A program made the position numbers and the translations under genes. This document shows, in pieces, positions 1-6,018 of a stretch of DNA of 10,905 nt (the first letter of the stretch is position 1; each line of letters starts with the position of its first letter). The stretch is from JBGPRB01 sp964422155. Its GTDB lineage: Bacteria; Chloroflexota; Dehalococcoidia; Dehalococcoidales; RBG-16-60-22. The stretch is taken from positions 1-10,905 of the forward strand of contig CAYQZZ010000068.1 in assembly GCA_964422155.1 (NCBI GenBank), written 5' to 3'. Under the pieces are notes generated by a model that saw nothing but the letters and a program-made list of their open reading frames with translations, made no database searches and was not told the DNA's origin.

Positions 1-42
1 CTGGCAGTCAAAAGGTAGAGGGTTCGAATCCCTCCGGCTCCA
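1..42 (+). tRNA. 3' part of a tRNA (possibly tRNA-Ala), cut by the window edge
   Basis: A T-arm is clear: stem GAGGG (18-22), loop TTCGAAT (23-29), stem CCCTC (30-34). It is followed by the acceptor 3' strand CGGCTCC (35-41) and discriminator A42; no CCA is encoded. Counting back from the T-arm puts GGC in the anticodon position (3-5) within a loop CTGGCAG, which would be alanine. The T at acceptor position 70 also fits the G3:U70 pair that is the alanine identity element, with an expected 5' strand GGGGCCG. Two oddities argue for caution: position 48 is A, and loop positions 32/38 would be C and G. The part left of the T-arm may therefore be phage DNA and not true tRNA. The tRNA part is well supported; the alanine identity is tentative. 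Confidence 0.75.
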
Positions 43-43
43 C
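1..43. other. Probable phage attachment site (att) at the tRNA 3' end
   Basis: Tyrosine integrases of temperate phages commonly target the 3' half of tRNA genes, and the phage carries a copy of that segment so that the tRNA is restored on integration. Here a tRNA 3' end stops only 37 bases before an integrase gene that reads away from it, which is the standard attL or attP layout. The exact core cannot be fixed from one end: the partner copy lies outside the window. Whether this is attP, attL or attR is not decidable here. Confidence 0.6.
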
Positions 44-79
44 TTTGAAGCTAAAAACCGCCTGGTAGCCTGACAATGA

Positions 80-1045
80 ATGAGTTTATACCATTTGACT
101 CCCGTATCTCCTTACGATGCGGTACGAAGCGACTTATACCATTTGACTATCACCGCCGATAACCTGGCGACACAATTCAACAGCTTTCTTCTGAATGCTC
201 AAATCGAGCTCGCCCCATCTACGGTAAAAGACTATCGATATAAACTGCGGCCCTTCATCGACTATTGCCATGGTGCCGGAGTATCGAAGGTGACGGATAT
301 CACCACCGACCATGTCCGCGGCTTCATCTTATACATGCAGCAGACCAATAAACCCAAATCTATCAATGATTATTATAAGGTGGCCCGCCGGTTCCTTAGT
401 TGGCTCGTTGAGGAAGAACGCCTGGATAAAAATCCAATGCTGAGAGTTAAATGCCCTCGGGTACCGGAAATTATCATCAAGATTTTCAACGCCGACCATA
501 TCCATAAAATCCTGATGCTCTGTGAGGATGGCACCCGGACTGGCATAAGGAATAAGGCGATGGTGCTGGTGCTTCTCGATAGCGGCATCCGGCTTTCCGA
601 GTTGGCCAACATCCAGGTGAACGACATCGATATCCAGCGGGGCATCATCACCATCATGGGCAAAGGTGCCAAACAGCGTGTCGTCGGGGTCAGCAAGACG
701 ACCCTGAAGGCTGTCATCAGATACTACGAATCCCGGCCGGGCAAGTCTCCCCAACTCTGGCTAACCGAGGAAGGTAAACCAATAACGCCGGCCGGTGTCA
801 GCCAGATTTTCAAGGTGCTGAAAAGGCGGGCAGGGTTCACTGATGTCCGTCTCTCGGCGCATACATTCAGACATACCTCCGGGACTATGGCGCTTCTCAA
901 TGGCGCCAGCGAGCGGGAAGTCCAGCTTCTTCTCGGTCATAGGACTTCCGAAATGACGAAGCATTACACCGCTACGATTACAAGCCAGGCGGTCGTCGGC
1001 CGTCATAAGGACTTCAGCCCGGTGAGCAGGATGGGACTGAAATAA
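80..1045 (+). CDS. int: Phage tyrosine recombinase (integrase, XerC/D-like)
   Basis: Site-specific recombinase that would integrate and excise the phage at the neighbouring tRNA end. The 321-residue protein has a SAM-like core-binding domain (about residues 28-115, containing APSTVKDYRYKLRPFIDYC) and a catalytic domain (about 135-305). The catalytic set is complete: Arg171 (SGIRLSEL), Lys195 (MGKGAKQR), His261 and Arg264 (HTFRH), His287 (LGHR) and the nucleophile Tyr296 (TKHYT). Length is normal for small XerC/D-like phage integrases. The first 27 residues precede the recognisable fold and contain a duplicated LYHLT. No Shine-Dalgarno sequence precedes the ATG, and in-frame TTG codons lie in both repeats, so the start is uncertain. 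It is transcribed toward the late operon and overlaps the next small gene by one base (TAATG). Confidence 0.95.
   Translation: MSLYHLTPVSPYDAVRSDLYHLTITADNLATQFNSFLLNAQIELAPSTVKDYRYKLRPFIDYCHGAGVSKVTDITTDHVRGFILYMQQTNKPKSINDYYKVARRFLSWLVEEERLDKNPMLRVKCPRVPEIIIKIFNADHIHKILMLCEDGTRTGIRNKAMVLVLLDSGIRLSELANIQVNDIDIQRGIITIMGKGAKQRVVGVSKTTLKAVIRYYESRPGKSPQLWLTEEGKPITPAGVSQIFKVLKRRAGFTDVRLSAHTFRHTSGTMALLNGASEREVQLLLGHRTSEMTKHYTATITSQAVVGRHKDFSPVSRMGLK
86..148 (+). repeat. Two 15-bp direct repeats beside the att site (candidate integrase arm sites)
   Basis: The sequence ttataccatttgact occurs exactly at 86-100 and again at 134-148, 48 bp apart, inside the first codons of the integrase gene. Since 48 is a multiple of three, both copies encode the same pentapeptide LYHLT. 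Short direct repeats 40-100 bp from the core are typical of the arm-type sites bound by the N-terminal domain of lambda-like integrases. That role is inferred from position and sequence only. Confidence 0.45.
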
Positions 1046-1149
1046 TGGACTCGGATGAGGTCAATAGGAAGATTCTCATCGCTGTCATCATCGCCCTTGT
1101 TGTGACTGGCCTGACCTGGCTGGTAGCATTGGAGTGGTGGATATACTAA
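1045..1149 (+). CDS. 34-aa single-span membrane microprotein coupled to the integrase
   Basis: An ORF of 34 codons whose ATG shares its A with the integrase stop codon (TAATG), a signature of translational coupling. The product starts with a charged head (MDSDEVNRK), then has a hydrophobic stretch of about 20 residues (ILIAVIIALVVTGLTWLVAL) and ends EWWIY. That is a convincing single transmembrane helix with an aromatic interfacial C-terminus. I do not recognise a family. Because it is co-expressed with the integrase, it could act in the lysogen, for example in superinfection exclusion, but this is a guess. The coding call rests on the overlap and the membrane pattern. Confidence 0.5.
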   Translation: MDSDEVNRKILIAVIIALVVTGLTWLVALEWWIY

Positions 1150-1185
1150 AGCGCCAGGATTTCGACTACAGCCCCTCCGATGGGC

Positions 1186-1223
1186 AAAAGAAAAAGGGGG
1201 GAGGGGGTTTTATCCCCCTCCCC
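1186..1223 (-). terminator. Rho-independent terminator of the late operon
   Basis: A perfect 10-bp stem, GGGGAGGGGG (1198-1207) with CCCCCTCCCC (1214-1223), encloses a 6-base loop. On the minus strand it is followed by CCTTTTTCTTTT, giving a strong intrinsic terminator 33 bases past the holin stop. On the plus strand the stem is followed by GATATC and not a T-run, so it should stop integrase-side transcription poorly. Confidence 0.9.
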
Positions 1224-1255
1224 GATATCTCCTGTAAATTATTCTGTTTAGCAAG

Positions 1256-1600
1256 TTACTTCGCGGGTGGACCAGCCAGAATGTTAGGAAGGTTTATCCC
1301 CATCTCTTTCAAGTTGGTGAGAATTGCGCCGATGAGTGCCGCCAGGATAACTCCCCAGACCACCGTTACCGCCGGCATCCATGAATGCTCCACTACGGCG
1401 ATGAAGCAGACGGCGAAATAGCTGAGGACATAAGGCAAGACCTTCGAGATGAGGAAGTCGCCGACCTGCTTCAGGCGGAAAGTCCTGGTGTAAATCGATA
1501 CGGCGATGCCGGCGAGCAGATTGGCGGCGATGAGCACTATGAGGAGCGTCAGCTTGACGCCATCCGCCAGGGCTATGAACTGATTCAAGAAGTTTTCCAT
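1256..1600 (-). CDS. Putative holin
   Basis: A 114-residue membrane protein with three probable transmembrane helices: about residues 16-37 (VKLTLLIVLIAANLLAGIAV), 53-71 (KVLPYVLSYFAVCFIAVVE) and 76-96 (PAVTVVWGVILAALIGAIL). The short N-terminus and the soluble tail of about 18 residues fit small phage holins, which make timed holes in the inner membrane. I infer this from topology, size and place: last gene of the late operon, after a putative lytic enzyme and a small membrane protein, and before the terminator. The start is supported by GGGAGG, which lies against the TAG stop of the preceding gene. No family-specific motif was identified. Confidence 0.75.
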   Translation of the reverse strand: MENFLNQFIALADGVKLTLLIVLIAANLLAGIAVSIYTRTFRLKQVGDFLISKVLPYVLSYFAVCFIAVVEHSWMPAVTVVWGVILAALIGAILTNLKEMGINLPNILAGPPAK

Positions 1601-1610
1601 CTTAACCTCC

Positions 1611-2126
1611 CTATATTTTCGCCGCGTGGCATTTTACCTGGTATGCTTCCATGAGTTCATCATCCGGAGCAGCCACCTCGAGCTGGTCATAGAAATAAAC
1701 CTTGAAATCATCGCAAGGCACAAAACAGAATCCGTGATTGGGGAATGACCAATCAGGGTCAGCTCCCTCCGCTTCTATATAACCCCAGGCATATTCACCG
1801 CGCATCCATAGAATTGCCTGAGCTCTCATTTCCCAGGCGAATTTGTCACAATCAAGATTATCGGCAGTATATTCGCTTGGCTTTATGGGAGCATTGGCTT
1901 TATACCATTTCAGGAATGACTCGGCTTCAGATTTCGACAGGAGTTTATATTGATAATCTCCGGAGCCGCCGGATAAGTTAATGCCCCAGGGAAATACCAG
2001 CGCGGAAAGGTTGTTGGCATCGATGGTTAATTGGCTGGCCGGTGGCGGAGGCATCGGAGGCGGTATCTGCGCCTCTAATTCCTTAATGCGCTGCAGTGCC
2101 CTGGCATGTTCCGCTATCAGGCACAT
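1611..2126 (-). CDS. Papain-like cysteine peptidase resembling the C-terminal domain of Marasmius oreades agglutinin (candidate lysin)
   Basis: A 171-residue protein. The start is the ATG at 2126, preceded by GGAGG at 2132-2136; a longer reading from a TTG at 2138 would begin inside that ribosome site. The N-terminus has a short charged helix (AEHARALQRIKELEAQ) and a proline-rich linker (about residues 22-30), suggesting attachment or oligomerisation. The main domain (about 40-171) has the layout I remember for MOA-related proteins: Cys93 in NLDCDKFAWEM, His131 in PNHGFCFV, and an acidic residue in a following strand (YFYDQLE, Asp147 or Glu150). These would make a Cys-His-Asp/Glu triad. It lies between two membrane proteins of the lysis module, where an endolysin is expected, so peptidoglycan cleavage is plausible but unproven. 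Virion peptidase is the main alternative. Confidence 0.65.
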   Translation of the reverse strand: MCLIAEHARALQRIKELEAQIPPPMPPPPASQLTIDANNLSALVFPWGINLSGGSGDYQYKLLSKSEAESFLKWYKANAPIKPSEYTADNLDCDKFAWEMRAQAILWMRGEYAWGYIEAEGADPDWSFPNHGFCFVPCDDFKVYFYDQLEVAAPDDELMEAYQVKCHAAKI

Positions 2127-2127
2127 C

Positions 2128-2340
2128 TTAACCTCCAATAAACTTTGCTATTTGGACTGCTCCGATACCGATAACCCCCGACCCTACCAGGAAGCAGAAG
2201 ATGCCGATTACCCAACGCTTGAAATTGTAATAATCTCTCTTCAAGGCATCATGGCTGCGGCAAAGACCGCCTTGGCCGTTTGAACCCATTACGGCTGTAT
2301 GAATTTCCACAAGAATATCGTGGTCACTTTTTTCAGCCAT
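2128..2340 (-). CDS. Small membrane protein, XhlA/holin-accessory-like
   Basis: A 70-residue protein with a hydrophilic N-terminal half (MAEKSDHDILVEIHTAVMG) and one C-terminal transmembrane helix (about residues 43-66, RWVIGIFCFLVGSGVIGIG). This matches the layout of XhlA-like proteins, which help holins in phage and phage-derived lysis cassettes; the similarity is by architecture and the pattern of the N-terminal helix. GAGGTG lies upstream of the ATG. Its TAA stop lies one base before the ATG of the peptidase gene, and that gene's GGAGG sits inside this coding region, so the two are probably translationally coupled. It could instead be a membrane anchor or antiholin. Confidence 0.6.
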   Translation of the reverse strand: MAEKSDHDILVEIHTAVMGSNGQGGLCRSHDALKRDYYNFKRWVIGIFCFLVGSGVIGIGAVQIAKFIGG

Positions 2341-2352
2341 TTAATTCACCTC

Positions 2353-4008
2353 TTACCAGCCTGGTGTGAACCTTGTCTCCGCGCTGACTTTATAAACTTT
2401 CGTAAGATGATAAGCAGGCATTAAATGGAACACGGCCGCCTGCACGCCGAACTGCATATTGTTTACTTCATCGATTGTCCAGGCGACGCCGGTGGCGGGG
2501 CTGGTGTTCCATGTTTCGGTAAAGTTTGCTATGGCATCTGCCTGTAGAACCCAACTGCCGTAATAATAGTTGGCACCGATTTTCAAGACCGCCCGAAGAT
2601 CGTTTCTCGGAGTACCACTTGTATCATTACCTCTTATCGTCACCTTGACGTAATCGACGGTCGCGATGGAATAACCAGTGCCCGGGTGGACGAACACATC
2701 AATGGGAAGCGTACCGGTGTTGCCTTCGCTCAGGTATGTGGCATCTGAATCATCGCTGACGGTGGCATAATTCCCGGAATCCCACTCCAAGAGAGCGCCG
2801 TTGGCGCTGGGATTGAGTGTAACGGTCTGAGAATCCGGAGTATTCATATAAAGGTCCGCATCGCTGAGCTGATATTGCGTCGAAACCTCGCCCGAGGTGA
2901 AGACCCAATCGTGAGTGATGCCCTCGATAAAGTAATCCTGGTCGATGCCCGCTTCGGTTTTTCTCACCGTGATGCGGTCGCTGATTTTCCGGTTCATCAC
3001 CTGCGCCCAGAGACTGTTGGTCGGGCTGGGAAGAAGCTGTATTGATTCCACCCTGCCGGCGATGGCGGCATAGCGTGCGAGATAATAAATCGCCAGCCGC
3101 AGCGCCTGGGCGTCGGTGCTGTGCAGCGTAGCGCGCACCAGGCTCCGCTTGCCGTATGCCGTCTGGGAGGCGCTGTTGGATTGTATCTGTTCGGCGCCGC
3201 CGGTGCGGGTGATGCGGACATCGTTGAAGAGCAGGGTTTCATCGAGGACATATTTCAGGTCGGCAAAAGGCAACCCGCCGGCTTCACCGAAGGTCGCCTG
3301 GCTGACGCTGTGCGGGCTGGCGGTGCGGTGACTGCGGTCTTCAAAAACCGCTTTGCCATCCACATCCATATAAAAAAGTCCCAGCTCGCTTTCCTGTCCC
3401 TGTTGGAGATGCTCGAGGGCATTGACGTTAACGAGGGCGCCGGTTGCCTGGAAAACATCCTGCCCGGGGTCGATGGCGCGGTCGGCGGTGGGCCAGCTGC
3501 AACTGGTGAGAACATTCGCGAACCGGGTACCGCTCTGCTCCGCGCTGTAGCCGGCGGCATTGAGCACCTGGAGCCCCAGGACCTTGAAGCCATCAACGCA
3601 ATGCAGTGTCATTATCGAACCATAGCCGCCGTCCCCCAGCCAGCCCGGGTTATAGGACTCGATATATCCCGTGAAGAGATTGTAAATCGTACCGTTATAA
3701 ATCGCCCGGACATTAATTTTCTTCATCGTTTTAACGTTCGGGGAATAATCTCCACCCGCATTATCCGGCCACAGATTGCCGTTCTGATTGTCGATGATGA
3801 TGTCCATGGAGCCGGCTTCCATCCTATCGAGGTCGTGATTCCTGCCGCGCCGGATATGAACCTCACGGACGCCGGTAATATTGTTCCAGATGGGCCAGGC
3901 CTCCAGGGGGTCACTCTGAAAAGCGATACGGGTGAGGAGCGTGCCGGCGGAAGGGAAACTCTGGTCAGAGACATCAAAAGTGAAAGGAAATGTAAACGGG
4001 AAGGGCAT
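2353..4008 (-). CDS. Tail hub / minor tail protein with C-terminal beta-sandwich (probable receptor-binding protein)
   Basis: A 551-residue protein. The first part (about residues 20-390) has the pattern of siphovirus tail-hub proteins, with a stretch around 60-116 (MEAGSMDIIIDNQNGNLWPD, then NLFTGYIES) that is typical of minor tail proteins in many long-tailed phages. After a boundary near 390-400, the C-terminal 150 residues look like a separate beta-sandwich (SDATYLSEGNTGTLPIDVFV, later YYYGSW and a TW-rich region), of the kind that binds carbohydrate or host surfaces. It is the last tail gene before lysis and only one small gene separates it from the tape measure, so it probably does both the hub and the receptor-binding jobs. 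The N-terminus contains a small PFTFPFTF repeat. Sub-functions are inferred. Confidence 0.75.
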   Translation of the reverse strand: MPFPFTFPFTFDVSDQSFPSAGTLLTRIAFQSDPLEAWPIWNNITGVREVHIRRGRNHDLDRMEAGSMDIIIDNQNGNLWPDNAGGDYSPNVKTMKKINVRAIYNGTIYNLFTGYIESYNPGWLGDGGYGSIMTLHCVDGFKVLGLQVLNAAGYSAEQSGTRFANVLTSCSWPTADRAIDPGQDVFQATGALVNVNALEHLQQGQESELGLFYMDVDGKAVFEDRSHRTASPHSVSQATFGEAGGLPFADLKYVLDETLLFNDVRITRTGGAEQIQSNSASQTAYGKRSLVRATLHSTDAQALRLAIYYLARYAAIAGRVESIQLLPSPTNSLWAQVMNRKISDRITVRKTEAGIDQDYFIEGITHDWVFTSGEVSTQYQLSDADLYMNTPDSQTVTLNPSANGALLEWDSGNYATVSDDSDATYLSEGNTGTLPIDVFVHPGTGYSIATVDYVKVTIRGNDTSGTPRNDLRAVLKIGANYYYGSWVLQADAIANFTETWNTSPATGVAWTIDEVNNMQFGVQAAVFHLMPAYHLTKVYKVSAETRFTPGW

Positions 4009-4019
4009 TGTCTAACTCC

Positions 4020-4427
4020 TTAAACTACCGTCCAGGTGCCGGTGGTGCCCAGTGCAATCCAGTCGCCGTTGCCGTCAGCCATGAGCATCACGGATTCGCC
4101 TTCATCATCCGCCCAGATATAGGCATCGTCAGCCTGCTTGGCGCCGTTGATATAGATGGCGCCGGCCGCGCCCGGGTCAATCTGCAGCTGCTGCGCCGCC
4201 ATAACCGCAAACCAGAATAAACAGCCGGCTGCGGCGTCCTGGGGAAGAGTGAGCTTTAACGATGCCCCGGCTCCCAGATTCGTATGCACGGAAATGGTCT
4301 CCTCTTTCGTGAGCGTGTCCAAAGCCGTGTGGTGCTCTATCGACATCACGTGGCTGCCGGTGGCGAGTTCATATTCATCCTGCGTCATGCTCGCGCCTAC
4401 GCTAACATGCTTCAAACTGTATGCCAT
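4020..4427 (-). CDS. Small beta-rich tail protein, function unknown
   Basis: A 135-residue protein without a signal peptide or membrane segment. From about residue 38 it alternates short hydrophobic strands and glycine turns (ETISVHTNLGAGASLKLTLP, then YINGAKQADDAYIW, then GNGDWIALGTTGTWTVV). This type of beta-sandwich is common at the tips or surfaces of phage tail and fibre proteins. It sits between the tape measure and the hub, the position of the distal tail protein in many siphophages, but it is too short for a classical Dit and I see no Dit signature. It may decorate the tail tip or help hub assembly. Confidence 0.6.
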   Translation of the reverse strand: MAYSLKHVSVGASMTQDEYELATGSHVMSIEHHTALDTLTKEETISVHTNLGAGASLKLTLPQDAAAGCLFWFAVMAAQQLQIDPGAAGAIYINGAKQADDAYIWADDEGESVMLMADGNGDWIALGTTGTWTVV

Positions 4428-4436
4428 AAAAGCCTC

Positions 4437-6017
4437 CTACCTGAAAGCTAAAGTGTAATTGTTCCGTCCCAGGTTGTTAAATATCTTCCGCACGATTTCC
4501 CCCACTTCCCTTTCACCGTAAAGCCCGGGTTTGATATTGATGTTTGTGGTGCCGCCCACCCCGGCGAGGCCCGCGCCGCCCAGCGGCGTGATAGCCTCCG
4601 GTCCGCTTTCCCCAACGAGAGTTAAAGTGGGGCGGGTGACGATGCCGCCGGCGGCATACCCATATACCCCATATAACTTCATCGCATCAATCACCTGTTC
4701 TTGCGGTGTTTGTATGGGGGTCGGAGCGGGCTGTGGAACACTAATCATAGATTCATATTCCCGGGAATACTGGGACATTAGCTCAGAATATTTCTCCTCG
4801 GTGAGAGCACCAGCTTTGAACGACGTCATAAGCCCCTGAATCCTGAATGCCATGGTGCTTGCTTCTGCCCCCCGCGCCTCAAGAGCCCCCTGCGCGGCTG
4901 TCCGGGTTAAAGAATTCTGGAAGTTAATATTCTCGGCTTCCTGGATAGCAAGTTTGCGCGCCGCTTCCGCCGCGGTTATATATGAGCTCCCCAGTTTNNN
5001 NNNNNNNNNNNNNNNNNNNNNNNNNNNNNNNNNNNNNNNNNNNNNNNNNNNNNNNNNNNNNNNNNNNNNNNNNNNNNNNNNNNNNNNNNNNNNNNNNGTT
5101 AATAGAGAAATGCCGGCTATCAGTAAACCGACAGGTCCAGCCATGGCGCCGAAGGCAAGACTTAACCCTCCTACTACCGCGAGTAGCGGACCCGCCACCG
5201 CCAGCACCCCACTCACCGCCCCGGCCGCCAGAACAAGTTGCCCGGTCAATTCCGGGTTGGCATCCGTCCATTTTTTAATCTCCAGCACCACTCCGATTAT
5301 TTTTTCAATAAGACCCGTTACTGCCGGAGCAGCTGTGGATATTACGGAGTTTTTTAATCCTCCAAAGGAAGCCTGTATCCTCTCAATAGAATCCTGTATC
5401 TTGGCGCCGGCTCTCACCTGCGCATCGGACATGACAACTGCTTCGCCTCTAAGCTTTCTTAATCCCTCCGCGCCGCTCGCCAGCATGGGCAGCATCTCCG
5501 TGCCGGACCGCCCGAAGAATTGCACCGCGGCCGCTGCCCTCTGTGCCGGGTCGGGAATATCTGCGATGGCCGCGGCTATTGTCATGAACTGCTCATCCGC
5601 GGATTTGCCTTTTATCTCATCGAGTGATATGCCGAGGGCATTAAACTTTTTTATCGCTTCAGCACTGCCGCTTTCCGCGCCGGCGATAGCTATCTGCGAG
5701 CTTTTAAAAGCAACCGTCAAACCATCCATCGATGAGCCAGTGAGGCTGGCAGCGTAGCCGAGCTCCTGCACCGACCTTATCGAAAGGCCGGTTTTCTGCG
5801 ACATGTTTTCTATTTGCTCAGAATTCTCCGCGAATGACTTAATGGATAGCGCCATCGGGACGATTATCGCGGCGCCGAGCGCCGACATCGAGGTGCCGAT
5901 TTTTAACGCGCTTTTTCCGAACTTGGTTAAATCTCTCTGGGCCTCCGAAAGCTTCCCCGTGAACTCTTTATTGGAAAGCCCCAGCGTCACAAACAGTTTG
6001 GCTATCTCATTCCCCAT
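4437..6017 (-). CDS. Tail tape measure protein (sequence interrupted by an assembly gap)
   Basis: The tape measure fills the tail tube and sets its length, and is ejected ahead of the DNA. The N-terminal part (306 residues visible) matches the TP901-type core: FGKSALKIGTSMSALGAAII, a region with ADIPDPAQRAAAAVQFFGRSG (about 152-172), and long hydrophobic segments (about 261-306) that are likely membrane-inserting. After the gap, 186 residues include the hallmark C-terminal motif GGIVTRPTLTLVGESGPEAI. The ATG follows GGTGGAG and is separated by one base from the stop of the frameshifted chaperone. The apparent 526 residues include 34 unknown ones from 100 Ns, so the true length and tail length cannot be read. 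The two flanks share a frame at the written gap size, which may be chance. Confidence 0.93.
   Translation of the reverse strand: MGNEIAKLFVTLGLSNKEFTGKLSEAQRDLTKFGKSALKIGTSMSALGAAIIVPMALSIKSFAENSEQIENMSQKTGLSIRSVQELGYAASLTGSSMDGLTVAFKSSQIAIAGAESGSAEAIKKFNALGISLDEIKGKSADEQFMTIAAAIADIPDPAQRAAAAVQFFGRSGTEMLPMLASGAEGLRKLRGEAVVMSDAQVRAGAKIQDSIERIQASFGGLKNSVISTAAPAVTGLIEKIIGVVLEIKKWTDANPELTGQLVLAAGAVSGVLAVAGPLLAVVGGLSLAFGAMAGPVGLLIAGISLLXXXXXXXXXXXXXXXXXXXXXXXXXXXXXXXXXXKLGSSYITAAEAARKLAIQEAENINFQNSLTRTAAQGALEARGAEASTMAFRIQGLMTSFKAGALTEEKYSELMSQYSREYESMISVPQPAPTPIQTPQEQVIDAMKLYGVYGYAAGGIVTRPTLTLVGESGPEAITPLGGAGLAGVGGTTNINIKPGLYGEREVGEIVRKIFNNLGRNNYTLAFR
4998..5097. other. 100-N assembly gap inside the tape measure gene
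   Basis: Exactly 100 unknown bases, a conventional placeholder for a scaffold gap of unknown size. Both flanks encode tape-measure-like sequence on the same strand, so the join is believable, but the missing length is not known and repeats often cause such breaks in tape measure genes. Confidence 0.98.
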
Positions 6018-6018
6018 T

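Noticed and set aside
76..162. Short plus-strand ORF of 28 codons overlapping the integrase start
   Set aside because: Its ATG is four bases before the integrase ATG in another frame and no ribosome site supports it; a leader-peptide role is possible but unsupported.
1899..1909. A third, partial copy (ttataccattt) of the integrase-start repeat
   Set aside because: Only 11 bases match, it lies inside a conserved part of the peptidase gene, and it is far from the att site; likely chance.
3121..4023. Long plus-strand open frame of 300 codons opposite the tail hub gene
   Set aside because: It is antisense to a well-supported tail gene with good ribosome site and neighbours; its translation has no recognisable domain and it lacks a Shine-Dalgarno sequence.
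4852..5757. Plus-strand open frame of 301 codons across the assembly gap
   Set aside because: Antisense to the tape measure gene, low-complexity composition, and it only exists because the N-run contains no stops.
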